Assembly: GCA_903850545.1 (NCBI GenBank)
Contig: CAINLW010000048.1
Coordinates: 1 to 32,443 of the forward strand
From: an uncultured bacterium
GTDB taxonomy: Bacteria; Patescibacteriota; Minisyncoccia; Phycocordibacterales; GWA1-40-21
DNA length: 32,443 nucleotides
Direction: 5' to 3'
A program made the translations under genes and the position numbers. Shown piece after piece: positions 27,719-32,443 of this stretch (the first letter of the stretch is position 1; every line of letters starts with the position of its first letter). Below the pieces are notes generated by a model. The model made no database searches, was not told the DNA's origin, and saw only the letters and a list, made by a program, of their open reading frames with translations.

Positions 27719-29974
27719 TTAACCTATTATTGGCCATTTTTCTATCATTAACATATGTTTATCTGCGTTTATCTGCGTATTATCTGCGTCATCAGCGTTT
27801 AGTAGTGACTGCCAGATTTCTTCTGTAACGAAAGGCATAAAGGGGTGGAGAATTACTACAATTTTTCTAAGTGTATGAAGCAGAAATTGTTTTCTGGATT
27901 CTTTTTCCTCCTCGTTGCCTTCAGAAAATATTTTTTTACTTTCCTCAAGTAAAATATCAGCCAAAGTATGCCAAGTGTAATGATATATTTTTTCTCCTGC
28001 CATATAAAATCTGTACTCTTCCATATCTTTTGTTACACCAACAATCATCTCGTGTCTTTCTTTGGCTAGTTCTTGATCTCTTTTTGAATATTTTTCAAAT
28101 ATTTCCTCCATAAGTTTTGTTCCTTCGGTATTTTCTAAAATAAATCTTGTAATATTCCAAATTTTATTTGCAAAGTTTTTGTAACCTTTAATTTTATCTT
28201 CCGATATTGCAGTATCTGTACCCGGAGTGTTGCCTATAACAAGTGCCATTCTTCCGGCGTCCGCCCCGAATTTTTCTGTGACGTTTAATGGGTCAATACC
28301 GTTATTTTTTGATTTTGACATTTTTCCACCTTTAGCATCACGAACCATTCCGTGAAGATACACAGTTTTAAATGGAATAGTTCCTAAAACATAGCCTGTC
28401 ATGAGAACCATTTTTATTACCCAAATAGGCAAAATATCATAACCTGTTTCAAGAACATCTGTAGGATGATATAGTTCCAAATCTTTTGTTTTTTCTGGCC
28501 ATCCAAGTGTCGAGAAAGTCCACATAGCACTCGAAAACCAAGTATCTAATGTATCCTCGTCTTGAATCCAACCTTCTCCTCCAGGTGGATTTGTTCCGCA
28601 ATATATTTCGGTATTTACTTTTGACTTTTCGCTTTCGACTTTTGACTCGTTTTTGTACCAAACTGGAATTCTATGACCATACCAAATCTGTCTTGAAATA
28701 CACCAATCTCGAAGGTTATCTATCCAATGAAAATAAGTTTTGCTAAAATATTCCGGAATAATATTTATTTGCCCTTTTTCTACTGCATTTTTCATTATTT
28801 CTTTTAATGTAGTTTCCTGACCAGTTTTAATGCCGTTTATTTCCGAGTGTTGAATTTTAAAAGGTTTATTTACTGCAATAAACCACTGAAGTTTTGGTAA
28901 TGGTTCAACGATGCCACCAGTTCTCTCTGATGTGGAAACATTCTGTTTAATATTTTCTTCTTTTTCCAAAAGCTCTTCGGATTTTAGCCATTCAACAATC
29001 ACTTCTCTTGCCTCCGTAACTTTTTTGCCAAAGATTTTTTCATCTCCGACTGTCATTTTTGATCTCTCATCTATAACAACTTTATCTTTTGGAAGATCGT
29101 GTCGTTCAGCCATTTCCCAGTCAATCATCGAATGAGCTGGGGTTACGCCAAGCGCACCTGTACCAAATTCTTTATCAACTTCTTTGTCAGCAATGATCTT
29201 GATGTGAATTTTTACACCACAAAAAATAGCGTCATATTCTTTACCCACATACTGTTGATATCTAGTGTCATCTGGATGTACTGCTACTGCAACATCTCCA
29301 ACTTTTGTTTCAGGTCTGGTTGTTGATATTGAAATAGGGAAGTCTTTTGAATATTTAAAGGTATAAAATTTTGCGTCTCTTTCCTCATAAACTATTTCAT
29401 CATCAGAAATTGTTGTTTGTCCTTTTGGGTCCCAATTTACAATTCTATTTCCTCTGTATATAAGCCCGTCATCATACATTTTTTTAAAAACTGTTCGGAC
29501 AGCAAGATTTCTTTTTTCATCTAGCGTAAAAGCTTCACGAGACCAGTCACAAGAAGCACCAAAAGTTCGTAGTTGGGAAGTTATAGTGTCATGACTTTGC
29601 TTTGCAAAAGCATCTATTCTTTTTAACAATTCTTCTCTTCCTAAATCATATCTAGATTTATTTTCTTCCTTTTTAATTATTTTTTCAACTTTAGATTGAG
29701 TTGCAATAGCAGCATGATCTGTTCCTGGAAGCCAAAGTGTTTTTTTACCCCTCATTCTTTGGTAGCGAATCATAATATCTTCAATAGTAAGCGTAAGAGC
29801 GTGTCCCATATGAAGAGTACCCGTAACATTTGCAGGTGGAAACATTATTGAATATTTTTCCTTATGTCTTTCAGGAAGGTTGTCTGGATTGAAAAATCCT
29901 GAATCTTCCCACTTTTTATATATTCTTGGTTCAGTTTCTTGAGGATTGTATGGTTTTAAAAATTTATCGTTCAT
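27719..29974 (-). CDS. valS: Valyl-tRNA synthetase (short form)
   Basis: Charges tRNA-Val. Visible are PPANVTGTLHMGHAL with the HIGH-type motif (about residue 55), the editing-domain motif TTRPETKVGD (about 220), WFIAVNKPF, WCISRQIWYGHRIPVWY, the long insert around 440-455, GGKMSKSKNNGIDP with KMSKS (about 550), and an anticodon-binding domain ending PFVTEEIWQSL. At 751 aa it lacks the C-terminal coiled-coil arm of E. coli ValS. Two stretches look repeat-derived: ESKVESEKSKVNTE (28614-28650) and NADDADNTQINADK near the C-terminus. TATAAT lies 4 nt before the ATG, so the message is probably leaderless. Confidence 0.95.
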   Translation of the reverse strand: MNDKFLKPYNPQETEPRIYKKWEDSGFFNPDNLPERHKEKYSIMFPPANVTGTLHMGHALTLTIEDIMIRYQRMRGKKTLWLPGTDHAAIATQSKVEKIIKKEENKSRYDLGREELLKRIDAFAKQSHDTITSQLRTFGASCDWSREAFTLDEKRNLAVRTVFKKMYDDGLIYRGNRIVNWDPKGQTTISDDEIVYEERDAKFYTFKYSKDFPISISTTRPETKVGDVAVAVHPDDTRYQQYVGKEYDAIFCGVKIHIKIIADKEVDKEFGTGALGVTPAHSMIDWEMAERHDLPKDKVVIDERSKMTVGDEKIFGKKVTEAREVIVEWLKSEELLEKEENIKQNVSTSERTGGIVEPLPKLQWFIAVNKPFKIQHSEINGIKTGQETTLKEIMKNAVEKGQINIIPEYFSKTYFHWIDNLRDWCISRQIWYGHRIPVWYKNESKVESEKSKVNTEIYCGTNPPGGEGWIQDEDTLDTWFSSAMWTFSTLGWPEKTKDLELYHPTDVLETGYDILPIWVIKMVLMTGYVLGTIPFKTVYLHGMVRDAKGGKMSKSKNNGIDPLNVTEKFGADAGRMALVIGNTPGTDTAISEDKIKGYKNFANKIWNITRFILENTEGTKLMEEIFEKYSKRDQELAKERHEMIVGVTKDMEEYRFYMAGEKIYHYTWHTLADILLEESKKIFSEGNEEEKESRKQFLLHTLRKIVVILHPFMPFVTEEIWQSLLNADDADNTQINADKHMLMIEKWPIIG
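27760..27800 (-). repeat. In-frame ATCTGCGT repeat near the valS 3' end
   Basis: On the plus strand ATCTGCGTTT-ATCTGCGTAT-TATCTGCGTC-ATCAGCG, four diverged units of about 10 nt; on the coding strand they give NADDADNTQINADK, about 12 residues before the stop. Such CTGCGT strings are widespread intergenic repeats in bacteria (from memory). The related words ACGCGGA/ACGCAGA occur at 19488. Confidence 0.7.
28614..28650 (-). repeat. In-frame TTTTGACTTTCGA repeat in the middle of valS
   Basis: Plus strand TACTTTTGAC-TTTTCGC-TTTCGAC-TTTTGACTCG, encoding ESKVESEKSKVNTE on the minus strand. It closely resembles the repeat upstream of clpB (7786-7830). It lies between the WYGHRIPVWY motif and the TNPPGGEGW segment, probably in a surface loop. 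Confidence 0.7.
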
Positions 29975-29978
29975 TGTG

Positions 29979-29989
29979 ATTATATAATA
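29979..29989 (-). promoter_or_regulatory. -10 region adjoining the valS start codon
   Basis: On the minus strand TATTAT/TATAAT (29989-29979) ends 4 nt before the ATG at 29974. With either hexamer, transcription starts within a few bases of the start codon. No Shine-Dalgarno site is seen. Confidence 0.6.
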
Positions 29990-30034
29990 GCAAAAACCTG
30001 CTTAACTGAACAGTGCTGATTGTATTAATTAGTA

Positions 30035-30215
30035 GTTAAAAAAGGAAGGGCCCGTCACGCAATATTTTCTGCAAATAAGTGACGGGCCCGATATTTGGAG
30101 ATCGCGAAGATCTCAAAAAGAACTGGTGTGTCGGCCGGCGGGTACTCCTGTTTTCTTTTACTGCGCGCGCCCGCTAAAAGACGCGTCTGCATTGGCCGGC
30201 CGACACATGTACTAT
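30035..30215 (-). ncRNA. Candidate structured small RNA 2 with terminator
   Basis: Read on the minus strand: a 13-bp closing stem TGTGTCGGCCGGC..GCCGGCCGACACA (about 30207 down to 30126) encloses a GC-rich interior with AGACGCGTCT and GCGCGCGC; then a hairpin GAGATC-TTCGC-GATCTC (about 30114-30098); then a strong terminator, GGGCCCGTCAC (30089-30079) with GTGACGGGCCC (30058-30048), followed by TTCCTTTTTTT. A promoter-like TTGACT..TATAGT lies upstream but with 19-nt spacing. The order (closing stem, short hairpin, terminator) is the same as at 19645-19790. The terminator lies about 65 nt before valS, so attenuation of valS is possible, but I see no T-box motif. Confidence 0.65.
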
Positions 30216-30262
30216 ATTAATTATAAATAGAAAAAAGTCAAACATTTTTAAATTAATAAAAA

Positions 30263-30299
30263 TACCGTGCACACCATAATACTACTGGTGTGCACGGTA
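30263..30299 (-). terminator. Terminator of the 146-aa gene
   Basis: On the minus strand ACCGTGCACACCA and TGGTGTGCACGGT (13-bp stem, 9-nt loop) are followed by ATTTTTATT. A smaller stem (AACCA/TGGTT) lies between it and the stop codon. Confidence 0.92.
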
Positions 30300-30332
30300 C
30301 CAACCAAACGATGGTCTGGTTGTTAGTTTAGC

Positions 30333-30773
30333 TTAGTGGCAGCCAGCGAACTCGCGCCTTCTGCTTCCGCGGTGGCCCTGCCGTGAGGCCTGGTTGTTGC
30401 GGGGATTTTTCTTTTTGCTCGGCAGAGGCTCGTTGAAGTCCTCTCCCGTCCATCCCTGGTTGTGGCCGAAATTGACCAGTACCGAGAAACGCTTTTTTGT
30501 GCGCTCGACTTCTTCGATGGTTTTTTGACTTACCTGAGTTTTCAAGAAATGCGAGGTTTCGCCATTCTTGTCCAGGTCGGTGATCATGTTGGCGAGAAAG
30601 CCGGGCGTTTTAAGCTCGGCATCGGTAACCGGCAGGTCGTGAATCTGTTCCGACGTTATACCATACCTTTTGCAGATAGCAGAAGCCATTGCTCCGGGTA
30701 TTTTCCGTGTCATTCCCGGTATCCCGATTCTGATCAGGTTAACGCAGGTAACTTTGTTATTGCTATGGTTCAT
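30333..30773 (-). CDS. Lone protein of unknown function (146 aa)
   Basis: I do not recognise it. The start is set by AAGGAGA about 4 nt before the ATG. The N-terminal two thirds look like a small folded domain (VNLIRIGIPGMTRKIPGAMA, ICKRYGITSEQIHDLPVTDAE, LANMITDLDKNG); the C-terminal 35 residues are basic and Gly/Arg/Asn-rich (KKKNPRNNQASRQGHRGSRR), as in disordered RNA-binding tails. The gene is clearly richer in G+C than valS. It has a near-consensus promoter (30904-30931), a leader of about 125 nt with a large hairpin, and a strong terminator. Confidence 0.75.
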   Translation of the reverse strand: MNHSNNKVTCVNLIRIGIPGMTRKIPGAMASAICKRYGITSEQIHDLPVTDAELKTPGFLANMITDLDKNGETSHFLKTQVSQKTIEEVERTKKRFSVLVNFGHNQGWTGEDFNEPLPSKKKNPRNNQASRQGHRGSRRREFAGCH

Positions 30774-30903
30774 TTTCTCTCCTTACCGTTTTTTCAACTA
30801 AGCTTCGATAGTTATCGACAGCGCTTTATCAACCAAAATTGATTAACAAAACGCTATCGATAAAATTTGTAAAGAACAATCTGTTTTTTAAACAGAAAGA
30901 AAA
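30774..30903 (-). promoter_or_regulatory. Structured leader of the 146-aa gene
   Basis: About 125 nt between the predicted start (near 30897) and the ATG. It contains an inverted repeat 30812-30863 (TTATCGACAGCG..CGCTATCGATAA, with TTGATT/AATCAA-like inner pairs) and a smaller TCGATA-G-TTATCGA stem at 30804-30818. The Shine-Dalgarno AAGGAGA lies outside the big stem. Alternative pairings of the two ATCGATA words could make a switch, but this is a guess. Confidence 0.45.
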
Positions 30904-30931
30904 AGTATATATTATTTTAAATTCTTGTCAA
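30904..30931 (-). promoter_or_regulatory. Sigma70-type promoter of the 146-aa gene
   Basis: On the minus strand TTGACA (30931-30926), 16-nt spacer, TATACT (30909-30904). Confidence 0.8.
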
Positions 30932-31060
30932 ATTTTTTTATAATAAAAAAACCGCTACTTCGTTTTTTTAGACGTCATAGCAGTTGTTAACAATTCCGTA
31001 GAATTGACCTACTTGGTCACAAATGTGACTAAAATAGGATTTGATTATCACTGAAATTGG

Positions 31061-31099
31061 TGGAGCCCTGCAAAAGCCCGTTGAATTTGCAGGGCTCCA
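31061..31099 (-). terminator. 13-bp hairpin downstream of the 110-aa gene
   Basis: GGAGCCCTGCAAA (31062-31074) and TTTGCAGGGCTCC (31086-31098) form a perfect stem. The T-run is weak on either strand, so termination is probable but less efficient; it could also be Rho-dependent or protect the 3' end. The stretch 30932-31060 upstream of it holds only an A-run/T-run hairpin around 30948-30972 and no gene. Confidence 0.6.
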
Positions 31100-31152
31100 T
31101 AATTCATGTAAACCTCCAGTTGCGTATTATATACGCCATTGCAACCAGCAGA

Positions 31153-31485
31153 TTATCTGCCGGGAGCGCTCACTGTATCGCCGTTTGCATAGTACGCCAT
31201 AAGTACGCTATGGTTGTTGAAAATGACACCGAAACGACGCCCTGTGGCCCACGCATTTTTTAAACCCTCCTCTGACATCTGAATTTTCATGACATATATT
31301 AACTCTTTGTTGGTGGGGTTGTTTAGCCAATCTGTAAGTCCTTCATCAGTGTTGAGAATACTCAGTGATTCCTTATCGTTTACTATAACCACTTTTTCGC
31401 CGGGGTGACTACTTTTAATAAGTTCTTCGGCCCCTTTTGTATTGACTCCAATTTCTTTTTTAATGGCAAGGTACACCTTATTCAT
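31153..31485 (-). CDS. Lone protein of unknown function (110 aa)
   Basis: I do not recognise it. AAGGAG lies about 7 nt before the ATG at 31485. The sequence reads as an alternating helix/strand domain: MNKVYLAIKKEIGVNTKGAE, HPGEKVVIVNDKESLSIL, ELIYVMKIQMSEEGLKNAW, RRFGVIFNNHSVLMAYY. No membrane segment or Cys pair. Promoter TTTACA-16-TATTAT at 31582-31555. It has the same set-up as the genes on either side (own promoter, leader of about 60 nt, own hairpin), but no sequence similarity that I can see. Confidence 0.72.
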   Translation of the reverse strand: MNKVYLAIKKEIGVNTKGAEELIKSSHPGEKVVIVNDKESLSILNTDEGLTDWLNNPTNKELIYVMKIQMSEEGLKNAWATGRRFGVIFNNHSVLMAYYANGDTVSAPGR

Positions 31486-31554
31486 TTCTCAGCTCCTTGT
31501 TTTCTTCCATTGGTTTTTCCCAAAAAACTCAACACTAAAAAACTCGGAATCGGC

Positions 31555-31582
31555 ATAATAGCATAAATATAAAAAATGTAAA
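31555..31582 (-). promoter_or_regulatory. Promoter of the 110-aa gene
   Basis: On the minus strand TTTACA (31582-31577), 16-nt spacer, TATTAT (31560-31555). Confidence 0.65.
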
Positions 31583-31692
31583 CCCTGTCATTAATTTTTA
31601 CTAAAATTTGGTTGTTGGATAAATTTACAAATTTAAAATATAAAAACACGAATAACTCAAAATATATAAAAAATTATTTGAAGTAAAATAAA

Positions 31693-31731
31693 ACACCGCG
31701 CTTTGTCGTAATAGACATCGCGCGGCGTACA
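31693..31731 (-). terminator. Terminator downstream of the 112-aa gene
   Basis: On the minus strand GCGCGG-type arms (31727-31720 with 31701-31694, one mismatch) enclose TGTC/GACA, followed by TTTTATTTTA. It lies about 105 nt after the stop. Between the two lies T/A-rich DNA without a gene. Confidence 0.75.
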
Positions 31732-31837
31732 TCAATACAGGGTTTTATCCTTTTACTACCTGATTTTTACTACAAAACGTTTATTTTCTCCTTACTGTAG
31801 TTTTTGCAGCAAAACAAAGATTTTCCTTTGGATGAAT

Positions 31838-32176
31838 TTAGTTAAACAGTGAAGTAAACCTTTGTGAAGAGGAATGGATGATTTCTCTTTCACCGGTCTC
31901 GGTATTTGTTACTATGGCAAAAAACTTTTTGCCACTCCGTGAAGCTATTTTTGCTTCAGAAAACAACCCCGTGCCTTTCTTGGTAATGTCTACGCAGATA
32001 TCGAATGCGTTCCCGGCTGAATCGATCAGCTGATGAAGCCTGCCTTTTTTCTCCAGTGATGTTCCGTTTATTTTTCCTTCCGGTTTTAAAACGTCCTTCA
32101 CTTTTGCAAGCAGTTCAGCGGTCGGACTCTCCGAGACAACGATAACGCATTTGATTTTGCATTCGGTCACAGCCAT
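31838..32176 (-). CDS. Lone protein of unknown function (112 aa)
   Basis: I do not recognise it. GAGGT precedes the ATG by about 8 nt. The sequence looks like a compact alpha/beta domain: CKIKCVIVVSESPTAELLAK, VKDVLKPEGKINGTSLEKKG, NAFDICVDITKKGTGLFSEA, RSGKKFFAIVTNTETGEREI. It has no membrane segment. Promoter TTGACT-16-TATTAT at 32293-32266, leader of about 85 nt. Third in a row of separate minus-strand cassettes; their tandem placement suggests accumulation in one accessory spot next to an insertion sequence. Confidence 0.74.
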   Translation of the reverse strand: MAVTECKIKCVIVVSESPTAELLAKVKDVLKPEGKINGTSLEKKGRLHQLIDSAGNAFDICVDITKKGTGLFSEAKIASRSGKKFFAIVTNTETGEREIIHSSSQRFTSLFN

Positions 32177-32265
32177 TTGTTATTACCTCTTTGTTTATTT
32201 ATTTCCGCTAGTTTCTTTCGAAACTATCGGATACTGATTTCTGACAGAACTCCAAACAAGCGACT

Positions 32266-32293
32266 ATAATACCATAGGCATAAATAAAGTCAA
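32266..32293 (-). promoter_or_regulatory. Promoter of the 112-aa gene
   Basis: On the minus strand TTGACT (32293-32288), 16-nt spacer, TATTAT (32271-32266). Confidence 0.75.
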
Positions 32294-32349
32294 GAAAAAT
32301 ACATCTGAGTTCAAGAAATAATCGCAACTAAAGTGTAAGATTAATAATT

Positions 32350-32443
32350 ATGGCGAAAACAATAACAAGGAACAAAAACAAAGTAAAATCATTTAAAAGA
32401 TTGAGTTTCCAAGAAAGAGTCATCATTGAAACAAGATACTGTA
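32350..32443 (+). mobile_element. IS30-type transposase, N-terminal fragment cut by the window end
   Basis: The first 31 codons of an open gene are present. After a basic start (MAKTITRNKNKVKSF), the segment KRLSFQERVIIETRYC matches the beginning of the IS30-family helix-turn-helix, where proteins read about K-x-L-T-x-E-E-R-x-x-I-E. The DDE catalytic part lies beyond the window. Upstream TCGCAACTAAAGTGTAAG (about 32323-32340) may belong to the element's left terminal inverted repeat, but the partner end is not visible. Confidence 0.7.

Noticed and set aside
29975-30120. T-box riboswitch controlling valS
   Set aside because: A terminator lies upstream of valS, but the T-box consensus (GGGTGG..ACCGCG type) and a specifier loop were not found.

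Overview
The window looks like a chromosomal segment of a Candidate Phyla Radiation bacterium (Patescibacteria, probably Parcubacteria/Nomurabacteria-like). This is inferred from AT-rich genes with short spacers, unusually short versions of large housekeeping proteins (IF-2 of about 514 aa without its long N-terminal region, ValS of 751 aa), small membrane proteins of CPR type, several genes with a -10 box almost touching the start codon, and many lone small genes of unknown function. TGA is used as a stop, so the code is standard here.

Layout. 1-1750: four minus-strand tRNAs (Leu-UAG, Lys-CUU, Leu-UAA, Cys-GCA), structured non-coding DNA and one small membrane protein. 1790-4340: infB-rbfA (translation, minus) and a DUF4446 protein. 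4390-4860: a lone small gene with a perfect sigma70 promoter and a strong terminator. 4900-10513: cysteine desulfurase, a catalytically degenerate HtrA-like protein, an unknown protein and the ClpB disaggregase. 10756: tRNA-Tyr. 10990-14964: a DUF3160 and CapA-type envelope pair. 15260-19489: alanine racemase, two lone small genes and lepA. 19640-21636: a probable small RNA, then an ArsR regulator / small thioredoxin / YraQ-ArsP-type permease cassette with a palindromic operator ending at the arsR start codon. 21714-24400: small membrane proteins, an FtsB/DivIC protein, glutaredoxin and tRNAs Gly-CCC, Arg-CCU and Phe-GAA. 24488-26318: a repeat protein, a coiled-coil protein and a lone small gene. 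26354-29974 (minus): valS, prsW, hsp20. 30040-32300 (minus): a second structured RNA candidate and three lone small genes. 32350-32443: start of an IS30-type transposase cut by the window end.

The most interesting signal is a family of structured elements placed immediately 3' of tRNA genes (Leu-UAA, Cys, Arg, Phe twice). Most contain a reverse-complement copy of the host tRNA's own acceptor and T-arm, interrupted by a hairpin exactly between the two parts, then a conserved core, then a second sense copy of the tRNA 3' end. Cores of different copies differ by compensatory base changes: three have the hairpin GAC-NN-UGUAA-NN-GUC with an invariant loop and changed stem pairs. I know of no described family like this. 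A second theme is short repeats: a 40-nt intergenic repeat in three near-identical copies, a long inverted repeat inside the ars-like operon, and repeat-like insertions kept in frame in clpB and twice in valS.

Two expression styles coexist. Several housekeeping or membrane genes look leaderless, while small GC-richer orphan genes have near-consensus promoters (16-17 nt spacers), leaders, good Shine-Dalgarno sites and mostly strong terminators, so each looks like a self-contained cassette.
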